NCBI GenBank assembly: GCA_016199025.1 | Contig: JACQHM010000273.1 | Span: 1-29,545, forward strand | Origin: Candidatus Methylomirabilota bacterium | GTDB lineage: Bacteria > Methylomirabilota > Methylomirabilia > Methylomirabilales > JACQHM01 | Direction: 5' to 3' | Length of the DNA stretch: 29,545 bases | Shown here: positions 7,831 through 15,735 of the stretch, piece after piece | Layout: the number at the start of each line of letters is the position of its first letter | Numbering within the stretch: the first letter of the stretch is position 1 | Notes under the pieces: model-generated | Told to the model about the DNA's origin: nothing | Databases searched by the model: none | What the model saw: the letters and a program-made list of their open reading frames with translations, nothing else | Made by a program: the position numbers and the translations under genes

Positions 7831-9120
7831 CTAGAAGCCCAGCCAGTCGGGGCGCCGTTCCACGGTGATCTCCTTGACCGGGACGATCCTCCCCTCCCGG
7901 ATCGTCATGATCCGGGTCGTCGTGGAAGGCCGGTGATCCGTTGGGGTCAACGTGATCGGCGGAACGAGCCCTTCAGGATCCCAGCTCCGCAAGGTTTCTA
8001 ACGCCTCTTTGATGGCCTCACCCGTGATCTGACCCTTATACTTCTCCCCATACGTGTTCCAGTTCTCGACGATGACCTCCAATGCCTTCTCCAACAGCGT
8101 CACGTTCAGCCAGCCCCTCACATACGAGGCGATGAAGGGGGTCTCAGGCGTGCCCCACCGGAATGTGGTCTTCGACGGCTTCTCGAACCGTTTCCAGGTG
8201 TCGAGGATCGTCTTCATCCCAGGGGCCCGGTCCTGCTCGCCGAAATAGCGGTGAGGGGTGCTGCCGTAGACCCCTTCGGCAGCCTTGCCGATGAGCCGGA
8301 TCATGTTCTCATCGTACCCCCAGACATTCACCCCGATCCGGGCCTTGACCCTTACCTCCCTGGCATCCCGGACCGTCACCGAGGCCGAGGCCGTCGTCCC
8401 CCCGATCCACAGGAAATCGGCGTCGAAGCTCTTGACGGCCTGGAGCTGAGATTTCGCCTCCAGGGCCGTCAAGGCGACGATCTGATCGGGTCCGATCTCA
8501 AACCCCAGTTCCTTGGCCAGGGCCTTCCCTGCCGGGATGGGGGCCTTTCCGTACGGGTGGTCCGGATAGGAGAAAACAATCTTCGGCTTCTTGATTCCCT
8601 CCTGATCGGCCAGCTCCTTGAAGAATGTCAACATCCCGCGCAGTTGATCCGAGTAGCTCGCCACAGGGTAGAAGTTGTACGGGGTCTTGGCGGGGTCGTC
8701 CAGATGGGAGGAATAGGAGGCGGAGATGTAGGGAATCCTGTCCTCGGCCGCCAGCTTGGAGAGGGCCTCGGTATCCCCCGTCCCCCACCCGATGATGGCC
8801 ACCACCCGGTCCACGTCGCGGAATTTTTTATAAAGGGAGACGGCATCGGGGATCTTATAGCCGTAGTCGGACCAGACCAGGTTGATCTTCAGCTTTCTCT
8901 CGACCCCTCCTTTGACTTCGTTAATGTACCGGACCCGGGAGAGGGCCCCCTTGTGGTAATCTACCCCGACATCAGAGGTCGGCCCCGTTGTGTCGAAGAG
9001 GGCCCCGACCTTGACCGTGTCAGGCAGAGGGGGCGCCGCCAAGGCTGACGGCGCGATGAACGCCGGAACCATGAGGACAAAAAGAGAGAGCCACACCAGC
9101 CGCTTCACCATCTCCTTCAT
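7831..9120 (-). CDS. Periplasmic substrate-binding protein of a Liv-type ABC importer
   Basis: About 429 residues from the chosen start. The frame is open further upstream (to 9174), but the ATG complementary to 9118-9120 is preferred. It is preceded by a GGAGG-rich ribosome site and starts a clean signal peptide (MKEMVKRLVWLSLFVLMVPA, with A-L-A-A near residue 28), whereas the longer version would run into a palindromic repeat. The mature part begins DTVKVGALFDTTGPTSDVG, the canonical opening of LivJ-like proteins, and ends with PPITLTPTDH followed by a short tail. It is the first gene of the importer cluster and lies directly before livF. It is clearly different from the second binding protein (927-2177), so the shared permease may accept two ligand sets. 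Confidence 0.92.
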   Translation of the reverse strand: MKEMVKRLVWLSLFVLMVPAFIAPSALAAPPLPDTVKVGALFDTTGPTSDVGVDYHKGALSRVRYINEVKGGVERKLKINLVWSDYGYKIPDAVSLYKKFRDVDRVVAIIGWGTGDTEALSKLAAEDRIPYISASYSSHLDDPAKTPYNFYPVASYSDQLRGMLTFFKELADQEGIKKPKIVFSYPDHPYGKAPIPAGKALAKELGFEIGPDQIVALTALEAKSQLQAVKSFDADFLWIGGTTASASVTVRDAREVRVKARIGVNVWGYDENMIRLIGKAAEGVYGSTPHRYFGEQDRAPGMKTILDTWKRFEKPSKTTFRWGTPETPFIASYVRGWLNVTLLEKALEVIVENWNTYGEKYKGQITGEAIKEALETLRSWDPEGLVPPITLTPTDHRPSTTTRIMTIREGRIVPVKEITVERRPDWLGF

Positions 9121-9137
9121 TGCTTCCCCCTCCTCCA

Positions 9138-9189
9138 TAGGGGCGCGATTGATCGCGCCCGATGTGGGCGTCATGAATGACGCCCCTAC
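9138..9189. repeat. Double-palindrome repeat (REP/BIME-like) between two operon genes
   Basis: Two perfect 20-bp palindromes lie 5 bp apart: GGGCGCGATTGATCGCGCCC (9141-9160) and GGGCGTCATGAATGACGCCC (9166-9185). The block is bounded by TAGGGGCG and CGCCCCTA, which are themselves complementary. The element fills the gap between the small-protein stop (9193) and the ribosome site of the binding-protein gene (start 9120). On mRNA it would give two adjacent stable hairpins. Confidence 0.9.
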
Positions 9190-9192
9190 AAT

Positions 9193-9387
9193 TTACCCGC
9201 GCGTCTTCTCCTCCTGGAACAAGGTATCCTTGTACTCCTGCACCCTGGGGCACTGGATATGCTGTTTCTCCCCGACGGTGCACTTGGACCGGCCATCCTT
9301 GTAGACCAGGATCGTACAGATTTCCCCTGTCACATCACAGAGGATGGTCTTGGCCGTCACCTGCCATTTGATTTCTATGTTACTCAT
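9193..9387 (-). CDS. Small four-cysteine protein of unknown function, linked to the CoA-transferase genes
   Basis: 64 residues. The start ATG overlaps the stop of the CoA-transferase beta-subunit gene by 4 nt (ATGA), so it is very likely translated and coupled to it. It has no signal peptide or membrane segment. Four cysteines lie at residues 17, 24, 36 and 46 (C-X6-C-X11-C-X9-C), the last followed by PR. The segment around 14-32 alternates hydrophobic and charged residues like beta strands. The spacing is unusual for a zinc ribbon but could support metal or disulfide binding. I do not recognise the family. Coupling to the enzyme subunits suggests an accessory subunit or stabilising partner, which is inference. 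Confidence 0.7.
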   Translation of the reverse strand: MSNIEIKWQVTAKTILCDVTGEICTILVYKDGRSKCTVGEKQHIQCPRVQEYKDTLFQEEKTRG

Positions 9388-10187
9388 CGTTCCGTCCGCA
9401 TCCGTTCACCACGGATGATGAGCCCCGAGGGATCAACCTCCTGCCGTAAGATGCGGAGCTCCTCGTCCAACGGTGGCTCGATCTCTTGAAGCTTCGCATC
9501 CAAAAGCGGCTCAAAACCCATTCCCTCGAGAACATCAGCAACCTTCACGCCCCTGAGGACCCCCAGAAGGGTCATTTTCTTGGTCACCTCGTCGAAGCCG
9601 ATGAGGGCCTTCGAGGTCACAACCCGCCACGGGCCGGTCCCCCGTGGGAGCCCTGCCTTCTCCCGGGCCCCCGGTCCATCCAGGTAACCTGGCGAGGTGA
9701 CGAAGTCCAAGAGCTTGACGAAGCGCCTCGGCTCGTGCTTCAAGACGATGATCGTCTTCCAGCAGAGGGAGGCGACTTCATTCCCACCCCCGCTTCCCGG
9801 GAACCGCCTCCCCGGCCGCTCATAGGTGCCGCCGAGGAGGGTCGAGTTGACGTTTCCATAGAGATCTACCTGAAGAGCGCCGATCATCCCGTAGTCGATA
9901 TAGCCGGTCACAGCATAGGAGAAAGCCCAATTCATGTTGATCCATTGGAGGGATTGGTACACGTTCGAAGGGCCTCCCATTGTCCCACGGACGAAGGGGG
10001 TTAACGACCTCGGGCCGATGGCGCCAAACTCGAAGACCTGGACGAGATTTGGGGTGTAGAGACGCTCGGCCAACATGGCAACCACCTGCGGCATCCCCCA
10101 GCCGACGAAGACGGTCTTCCGATCCTCTAAGAGGCGGGCCGCTGAGCAGATCATCAATTCGGTATCGGTAAATTCGACAACTCCCAT
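9384..10187 (-). CDS. Family I CoA-transferase, beta subunit (glutaconate CoA-transferase / IpdB type)
   Basis: 267 residues, the usual length of GctB-like subunits. The N-terminal half contains VFVGWGMPQVVAMLAER and VFEFGAIGP. E53 in the second sits where GctB-type enzymes carry the catalytic glutamate that forms the CoA thioester (position recalled from the family, not aligned). The glycine-rich FPGSGGGNEVAS in the middle matches the family's GSGG(A/G)N motif. Partner of the alpha subunit encoded 17 nt upstream. Related subunits work in dicarboxylate activation, or as IpdAB hydrolases in steroid ring opening. Retention of the glutamate favours a true CoA-transferase. Confidence 0.87.
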   Translation of the reverse strand: MGVVEFTDTELMICSAARLLEDRKTVFVGWGMPQVVAMLAERLYTPNLVQVFEFGAIGPRSLTPFVRGTMGGPSNVYQSLQWINMNWAFSYAVTGYIDYGMIGALQVDLYGNVNSTLLGGTYERPGRRFPGSGGGNEVASLCWKTIIVLKHEPRRFVKLLDFVTSPGYLDGPGAREKAGLPRGTGPWRVVTSKALIGFDEVTKKMTLLGVLRGVKVADVLEGMGFEPLLDAKLQEIEPPLDEELRILRQEVDPSGLIIRGERMRTER

Positions 10188-10204
10188 CCCTTCGTCTCCT
10201 ATGT

Positions 10205-11173
10205 TTAATGATAGCCTTCCTTAATCGCCGCCCGCCGGATCAGCTCCTGAAGCCTCTTCCAACCGACCTTCTTCTCTAAAAATGTGGTATGATCCTCGAT
10301 GTCATAGATATACTCCTGAAGGTACACCTGCATCTCTTGATCATTGGTAATGGCATTCACCTTGTCAATATGCTCCAGATCCAGATCATAACGCCCCTGG
10401 ACCCCGCCCGGATAGGCCCCAAAGGGGAGGTGGACGACGGCATCCACCAGGAAGTAGGGGATCGTCGTCTTGGAAGGCTCCTTCCTGAACTCCGATGGAT
10501 CGATGATCTCCTCGCAGGAGACGATGACCTTCTTTGACGCCATGGCGGCTTCTAACGCGAAGAGGTTCGTCCCGAAGATCCTGGCATTGCCGAAGACGTC
10601 GGCCTGGTGGACGTGGACCAAAAACACGTCGGGGTTCAGCGCGGGGACCAGGCAGATGGGATCTCCCGTGAACGGGTCCTGGACGACCTTGGCCCCGGAA
10701 TGCCTCAAGGTGTCGGTCCCGAGGAGGTTCCGCATCGGGATAAAGGGGATGCCTCTGGCGCCGGCCAGCATCCGGAAGGCCAGGCTCCCATTTGTCCACT
10801 CGAAGACCCTGACCCTCCCCTCAGCGACGACTTTTCCGATATAGCTCCCATACCCCATGAAGCCGACATCGATCCGGCTGGCGCACCCGGATCCAACCAA
10901 CAAGGCACTCTCGTGGAGGGTGAACTCAGCACAGACCCAGAGGTCCCGCTTCCGCTGCCGGATGATCTCCCGGACGAGAGCCTGAGGCCCTCTGGTCAAG
11001 GACGAAAAATCGTAGGCGAGATAATCGCCGTCTGAAACCAAGCGGGCGATGGCCTCTCGCTCGGTCATGAGCTTCTCCACTGGCTCCCGCTTCTTGTGCG
11101 TCCTGACCCACTCCCGAAAGTCATCGGGGTGCGTGAACCGGATCTCTGCCTGCCCTTCGAAGAGGACGTCCAT
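10205..11173 (-). CDS. Family I CoA-transferase, alpha subunit (glutaconate CoA-transferase / IpdA type)
   Basis: 322 residues, GctA-like length. Features are LMTEREAIARLVSDGDYLAY near the start, a long Rossmann-type middle with GYGSYIGKVVAEG, and PDVFLVHVHQADVFGNARI, the recognisable alpha-subunit core. A ribosome site (AGGAGG) lies 5-10 nt before the ATG. It is followed by the beta subunit and the small cysteine protein. Upstream are a palindromic repeat and the wreck of a binding-protein gene, so this trio may have been joined to the genes before it by recombination. The acid substrate is not visible from sequence. Confidence 0.88.
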   Translation of the reverse strand: MDVLFEGQAEIRFTHPDDFREWVRTHKKREPVEKLMTEREAIARLVSDGDYLAYDFSSLTRGPQALVREIIRQRKRDLWVCAEFTLHESALLVGSGCASRIDVGFMGYGSYIGKVVAEGRVRVFEWTNGSLAFRMLAGARGIPFIPMRNLLGTDTLRHSGAKVVQDPFTGDPICLVPALNPDVFLVHVHQADVFGNARIFGTNLFALEAAMASKKVIVSCEEIIDPSEFRKEPSKTTIPYFLVDAVVHLPFGAYPGGVQGRYDLDLEHIDKVNAITNDQEMQVYLQEYIYDIEDHTTFLEKKVGWKRLQELIRRAAIKEGYH

Positions 11174-11210
11174 GATGCCTCCTCTTATCTCCCTTTCCTG
11201 GCTGTAAGCG

Positions 11211-11233
11211 TTCAGCCATCAGCCGTCAGCGCC
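11211..11233. repeat. Short array of the 7-bp repeat, complementary orientation
   Basis: Reads TTCAGC, CATCAGC, CGTCAGC on the plus strand, the complement of the GCTGANN unit seen at 2281-2345. It lies directly beside the palindromic repeat at 11237-11304, in the gap upstream of the CoA-transferase alpha-subunit gene. Confidence 0.75.
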
Positions 11234-11236
11234 GCC

Positions 11237-11304
11237 GTAGGAGCGGCTTCCAGCCGCGACTTCCCCGCCGTTGTGAGGAGTCGCGCCAAGGATGGCGCTC
11301 CTAC
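11237..11304. repeat. Double-hairpin palindromic repeat bounded by GTAGGAGCG / CGCTCCTAC
   Basis: The ends GTAGGAGCG (11237-11245) and CGCTCCTAC (11296-11304) are perfect inverted repeats. Inside are two hairpins: GCGGCT-TCC-AGCCGC, and GCGCCA-AGGA-TGGCGC. The layout (two small palindromes inside complementary ends) is the same as at 9138-9189, although the sequences differ. It lies just after the stop (11316) of the binding-protein remnant. Confidence 0.85.
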
Positions 11305-11315
11305 AGAAAACTACC

Positions 11316-11540
11316 TCAACGCCTACTCCTGCGTTTCCACGGAGGGATCGGGTACACCAGCTTCGCGGTAGCGTAACGTTCCGGCCAGACGATCTCTCGC
11401 TTGCCCTTCTGCCATTGGATCAAGAAGACCTCGTGGCCGATCGCTAACCCATCCTGATCGACCTTGTAGCGGCCAGCGATCGTCACCATATCTAAAGTGG
11501 CTAAGGCGTCCCGGATCTTCTCCCGTCCACCCCGATCCCC
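11316..11540 (-). pseudogene. C-terminal remnant of a Liv-type substrate-binding protein gene
   Basis: The complement reads through about 70 codons without a stop, beginning beside the atoE stop and ending in TGA at 11316-11318. It includes GREKIRDALATLDMVTIAG, then GHEVFLIQWQKGKREIVWP and ATAKLVYPIPPW. This is the last part of a Leu/Ile/Val-type periplasmic binding protein: the alternating REKIRDAL...D.VT..G and QWQ.GK..IVWP..YATA elements are characteristic of that C-terminus. There is no start codon, signal peptide or N-terminal lobe, and the 5' end is cut exactly at the atoE gene, so more than 80 percent of the gene is missing. The fragment indicates that an additional importer gene once stood here and that the atoE/CoA-transferase junction arose by deletion or insertion. 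Confidence 0.75.
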
Positions 11541-11541
11541 C

Positions 11542-12894
11542 TCAGAAGGCCACGAACATCGGCAGGAGCAGGAAGGCCACCGAGATGATCAGCATGTAGA
11601 AGGCGAAATAGAGGAGGCAGTAGCCCATAATATCACGGAACCCGAGCCTCGCCACCCCCAGGAGGGGGATGGCCCAGAAGGGCTGGATGATGTCTGTCAC
11701 CATATCCCCCCAGGCGTAGGCGATGATGGTCATCGGGAGGCTCACCCCCAGGTTCTTCCCGGCCTGGATGATGTAGGGGGCCTCGATGGCAAACTTCGAG
11801 CCTCCTGAGGGCACAATGTAGTTCAGGATCCCTGAGTACCAGACAACGATGAAGGGATAGGTGGTTCTGGTCGCAATCGCTGTAAAGAAGTTGGCCAGGA
11901 TCTCGGCCAACCCTGAAAACTTAATGATGCCAAAGATCCCGGCGTAGAACGGGAACTGGATGGCCACTCCCCAGATGAAGGTCCCCGCCTCGTAGGCGGC
12001 TTTCAGGAAGGAGGCCGGGGTCCGATGGAGGAGGACGCCGATCATGAGGAAGGTGAAGTTTACGGTGTTAAGGTTGATACCCACTCCCCCCTTCTCGCGG
12101 AAATACCAGAGGAGCCAAAGTAACCCACTTATGCCGACGATGAGGTTAATCAGGGGGGAATATTCCAGCCACAAGGCCGGTGTCATCTGGTCTCGGGGGA
12201 GCCGCTCGGGCGGCTCGAAGCCCTTCCCGTGGACGAGCTCAGGATCGGCCTCCACCGTCTCCTCCCGGGAAGGGTGCATCATCGGGCCCATAGCGGTGAG
12301 AGCCACCAGGATGACTACCGCCAGGAGAAGGTTAAAGGGGTGAAAGGTCGTCTGAGTGATCGGGATCAGGCCGATATCTTGTTCGAGGAAGTGCTTCGGG
12401 GTCGCGACCAAAAGCGTCGCCGATCCCGAAAGCCCTGAATGCCACATCACCCCCAGGCCGAGGTAGGCTGTTGCCACCAGCAACCGATAGTCCACCCCCC
12501 GTTGATGCCGGACCAGATACCTGACGAAGACCGCCGACCCGACGATGCTCAACCCCCAGTTGATCCACGCCAGGATCATTGACGTAAGAGCCATGACGGC
12601 GATGGAGGCCTTCGGGTTCTTCGGGAGTTGTGCCAAACCGTCCAAGAGACGGCTCATGAAGGGGGTGGTGGCGAAGATGTACCCTGTCATGATGATCAGG
12701 GACATCTGCATGGCAAATTCAAGGAGGAGCCAGAAGCCGTTCCCCCAGTACTGCACGAGCTGGTAGGGTGTTGAGGACGTCAAGGCCAGGCCGAGAAGGT
12801 AGGTGGCGATAGTGAGGATAACGGCGATGACCCAGGCATCCGGCACCCACCTGGTGCTCCACCGCGTACACGCCGCGGCCATCTTTTGTAACAC
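11542..12894 (-). CDS. atoE: Short-chain fatty acid permease, AtoE family
   Basis: 450 residues, hydrophobic throughout, with roughly ten to twelve membrane segments. The opening (CTRWSTRWVPDAWVIAVILT) and the motifs MWHSGLSGSATLLVATP and GILNYIVPSGGSKFAIEAPY are typical of AtoE, the permease named for short-chain acid (acetoacetate, butyrate) uptake in E. coli. The start is a GTG behind a GGAGGGG ribosome site; an ATG four codons later is possible. It is located 27 nt after the fused CoA-transferase, in one transcript with CoA-transferases on both sides, which resembles the ato arrangement (permease with CoA-transferase). A role in importing the acid that these enzymes activate is a reasonable inference. 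Confidence 0.92.
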   Translation of the reverse strand: MLQKMAAACTRWSTRWVPDAWVIAVILTIATYLLGLALTSSTPYQLVQYWGNGFWLLLEFAMQMSLIIMTGYIFATTPFMSRLLDGLAQLPKNPKASIAVMALTSMILAWINWGLSIVGSAVFVRYLVRHQRGVDYRLLVATAYLGLGVMWHSGLSGSATLLVATPKHFLEQDIGLIPITQTTFHPFNLLLAVVILVALTAMGPMMHPSREETVEADPELVHGKGFEPPERLPRDQMTPALWLEYSPLINLIVGISGLLWLLWYFREKGGVGINLNTVNFTFLMIGVLLHRTPASFLKAAYEAGTFIWGVAIQFPFYAGIFGIIKFSGLAEILANFFTAIATRTTYPFIVVWYSGILNYIVPSGGSKFAIEAPYIIQAGKNLGVSLPMTIIAYAWGDMVTDIIQPFWAIPLLGVARLGFRDIMGYCLLYFAFYMLIISVAFLLLPMFVAF

Positions 12895-12921
12895 AGCTCC
12901 CCTCCATTCGACCTTCGATGG

Positions 12922-15630
12922 TTAAATGATCTCCCGCTCCTTGAGCCCCTGAAGGCGGGAAGGTCCGAGGCCCAAGTATTTCAAGTAAATGAACTCGTTG
13001 TCCCGACCTACGGGTCGGCAGGCCCACTTGAGCCTGGGCGGGGTCTCGGTCATCTTCCACGGCTCCCCCTGGAGGAGGAGCTCACCGTACTCAGGATCCT
13101 CGATCTTTGTAAAGATGTCCCGGAGCCACCAGTGCTCCTCGGCTAATGTCTCTGACGGCGAATTGACCCGCCCTGTGGCCACGACCCCCGGCCTCTTGTT
13201 CATCGTATACTCCTGAACCTTCTTGAGGATTTCCTCGGCGGTATAGTTCGTCGCCCACTCCTCCAGGATCTTGTGGAGGACCTTTTCGATCTCGATCTGG
13301 GAGCGTTTGATGGGGGAGTTGAAGCGCGGGTCTTTCGGAAGCTCCGGGTTCTCCATAATGGTGCAGAGGGCCTGGAAGTTCACATCGGAAAACCCCGCCA
13401 GGGTTGTGTACCCATCCTTGCACCGGACAAAGGTGTAGGGGAAGGCGGCCTGGTCAAGGGGGCCGACACGACTGGAAATCTCACCTTTTAGATGATACAG
13501 ACTCAAGTAATAATTGAGAAGACGAAGGACTCCTTCAGAAGGAGCCACATCCACGAACTGGCCTCGGCCTGTCCTCGATCGGTACTTCAGGGCTATCAGA
13601 GCCCCGAAGGCGGCCCAAAGACCACCGGCGAACCAACTGTACCAGCATCCGATCTTGGTCGGGACCTGAAAAGGCTTGGGATCGCTCGGATCTTCCATCT
13701 CCCCCGTAGACCAGATACACCCCGCCAGGGCCTGATCGATCACATCGTAGCCAGGCTTCCCACACGAAGCCTTTAGTCCAAAATGTCCGTAGGTGTAAAG
13801 AGCGACATAGACAAGGCCCGGGGTTATCTTTTGAAGGTCCCGATAACCGATCCCCCACTCGTCCATCCTCCCCGGCTCAAAGGTCTCAATAAGGACGTCA
13901 GCCTTTCCGACCAGGGCCTTCAGAAGCTCCCGGCCTTCAGCCTCTCTCAGGTTCAAGGTGATATGGAACTTATTTCTTCCCTCCACGAGATAGCCGAGCC
14001 CTGTGCCCTTATGCTTCATCCCATAGGGGCTAAAGGCTCTGACCAGATCCCCCTCGGGCGGCTCGATCCGGATCACCTCGGCCCCGAAGGAGGCGAGGAC
14101 CGAAGAGCAGACCGATCCCCCCAGGTTGCCGGTGCTGAGATCTAAAACGACCAGGTCCTCCAACGCCTCGGGCTTCTCAGGGGCTCTCCTGGGATCGTTT
14201 CTCGGCCTGATCCACTCCTCCCAGGACACCTGTTCGGGAGGATCTTCTTTGATATCCATATGAAGCTCCTCCCTCTTGGAAGCTGATGCCTTCGGAAAGA
14301 TGACCCCGGCCTGCCCATCCCAATCATCGGGCGGCTTGGCCCCCACCCGATCGGCCCACTTCCCGATGATTCCCCTCTCCTCAAGGGCCTGTAGCTCCGC
14401 CGACGAGAGGCCCAGGAAGGTTCGAAAAACATACTCGTTGTGGAAGCCGACAGGCTTTCCTGACCACTTCAGCCTGCCGGGGGTCTCGGAGAGCTTCGGG
14501 ACAGGACCGGATTCCACAATCTTCCCGTACAGGGGATCGTCCACTTCCCAGACCGCCCCCCGCTCACGGTAGTGGGGATCCTCGTAGATCTCTTTAAAGT
14601 CCAGGACAGGAGCTGAAGCAAAGCCATACTCCGTCCCCAGCCAGTCCAGCTCCGATCGGGTCTTGGTCAGAGCCCACTCGGCCACGAGCGCCAACAGGGT
14701 CGCCGCATGTTCCTCTTGTTGCCTCGCCTCCAAGGTCCGGAACCGGGGATCCTCGGCCAGCGTAGATTGCCCCATTGCCCGGCAGAGGCCTCTGAACTCT
14801 TCATCGGTGACGGCGGCCATGGCGATGAAGCCGTCCCAGCACCGGAAGACATCAGAGACGCCCAAGGCCACATCCCGGTTCCCGGACCGTTTCCGTTCAT
14901 CCCCTGTCAGTTGCTGATAGAGCCAAGTCCAGTCCATCGCCCGGATCAGCCCCTCCGCCTGGGAGAAATCGATGAACTGCCCCTTCCCTGTCCGGTCCCG
15001 GTAATAGAGGGCGGCGAGGATGGCCGTGGAAGCCATGAGGGCCCCACCAAAGTCGCCGACCCAGAACCCGATCTTCTGGGGACGGCTCTCCAGGAAGCCG
15101 GTGATGGATGCGATCCCGGAGACGGCCTGGGCTAACACGTCGTAAGAGGCCCTTCCCGTCGAGAAGGGTCCCCATTGACCGAAGCCCGAGTTAGCGCAGT
15201 AGACGAGGCTGGGATTGATCCGGGAGAGCTGGCGATAGCCGATCCCCCACCGGTCCAGGGTCCCGGCCCTGAGGTTTTCCAGAAAGACGTCCGATTTCTG
15301 AATGAGGCGCTTGAAAAGGGCCTTCCCCTCGGGCTTATGCAGGTCAATGGCCACGTGGTACTTGTTCCGGTTGGCGGGGAGGAAGGCGGCAGAGACGTTC
15401 TTGTAGTAGAAGCCCTGGTAGGCGACGTACCGGGAGGTGTCCCCGGAACCTGGAAACTCGACCTTGATCACCTCGGCCCCGAACTCACCCAGGTAGTCCG
15501 TCGTCGCCGGTCCAAGGTACAGGGTGGCCAGCTCCACGACCCGGACCCCCTTTAAGGCCTCGGGTTTCGTAAAGACCTGTTTGAGATCGAAGAGGCTGTT
15601 CGTCCACTCGAGGTAAGACCGTTCCCCCAT
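12922..15630 (-). CDS. Fused double-domain family III (CaiB/BaiF) CoA-transferase
   Basis: 902 residues, twice the usual ~400. Domain 1 covers about residues 25-425 and domain 2 about 485-902, joined by a charged linker. Each domain has the complete family pattern: LxxxGAEVIKVE / FGAEVIRIEPPEGD near its start, GRNK or NRNKYH, the DRWGIGY / DEWGIGY segment, and the catalytic aspartate in YDVLAQAVSG (D164) and YDVIDQALAG (D629). Family III enzymes move CoA between acids through an aspartyl-CoA intermediate in interlocked dimers. Known two-subunit versions such as BbsEF and SmtAB use two related chains; here the pair is one chain. The start has a GGAAGGA ribosome site. The substrate is unknown. 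Confidence 0.92.
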   Translation of the reverse strand: MGERSYLEWTNSLFDLKQVFTKPEALKGVRVVELATLYLGPATTDYLGEFGAEVIKVEFPGSGDTSRYVAYQGFYYKNVSAAFLPANRNKYHVAIDLHKPEGKALFKRLIQKSDVFLENLRAGTLDRWGIGYRQLSRINPSLVYCANSGFGQWGPFSTGRASYDVLAQAVSGIASITGFLESRPQKIGFWVGDFGGALMASTAILAALYYRDRTGKGQFIDFSQAEGLIRAMDWTWLYQQLTGDERKRSGNRDVALGVSDVFRCWDGFIAMAAVTDEEFRGLCRAMGQSTLAEDPRFRTLEARQQEEHAATLLALVAEWALTKTRSELDWLGTEYGFASAPVLDFKEIYEDPHYRERGAVWEVDDPLYGKIVESGPVPKLSETPGRLKWSGKPVGFHNEYVFRTFLGLSSAELQALEERGIIGKWADRVGAKPPDDWDGQAGVIFPKASASKREELHMDIKEDPPEQVSWEEWIRPRNDPRRAPEKPEALEDLVVLDLSTGNLGGSVCSSVLASFGAEVIRIEPPEGDLVRAFSPYGMKHKGTGLGYLVEGRNKFHITLNLREAEGRELLKALVGKADVLIETFEPGRMDEWGIGYRDLQKITPGLVYVALYTYGHFGLKASCGKPGYDVIDQALAGCIWSTGEMEDPSDPKPFQVPTKIGCWYSWFAGGLWAAFGALIALKYRSRTGRGQFVDVAPSEGVLRLLNYYLSLYHLKGEISSRVGPLDQAAFPYTFVRCKDGYTTLAGFSDVNFQALCTIMENPELPKDPRFNSPIKRSQIEIEKVLHKILEEWATNYTAEEILKKVQEYTMNKRPGVVATGRVNSPSETLAEEHWWLRDIFTKIEDPEYGELLLQGEPWKMTETPPRLKWACRPVGRDNEFIYLKYLGLGPSRLQGLKEREII

Positions 15631-15650
15631 GATCCTTCCCCCGCAACCTT

Positions 15651-15731
15651 ACCCTCACCCATCCCCTCCCCCTTGAAGGGGGAGGGAGAGGGAGGAGGTG
15701 TGCTGACGGCTGATGGCTGACGGCTGACCGC
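15651..15731. repeat. GC-rich palindromic repeat followed by a 7-bp-unit array
   Basis: At 15651-15700 a C-rich arm (CCCTCCCCCTT) is followed at once by its complement (GAAGGGGGAGGG), with further CCTCACCC and GGGAGGAGG flanks. At 15702-15731 four units GCTGACG, GCTGATG, GCTGACG, GCTGACC follow. The composite fills the gap between malate synthase and the CoA-transferase. Related palindromes lie at 18931-18980 and 23212-23280. Confidence 0.85.
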
Positions 15732-15735
15732 TTCT

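Noticed and set aside
9121..9174. Longer start of the binding protein at 9174.
   Set aside because: The extra 18 residues come from the palindromic repeat and ribosome site, and would place a charged stretch ahead of a complete signal peptide.
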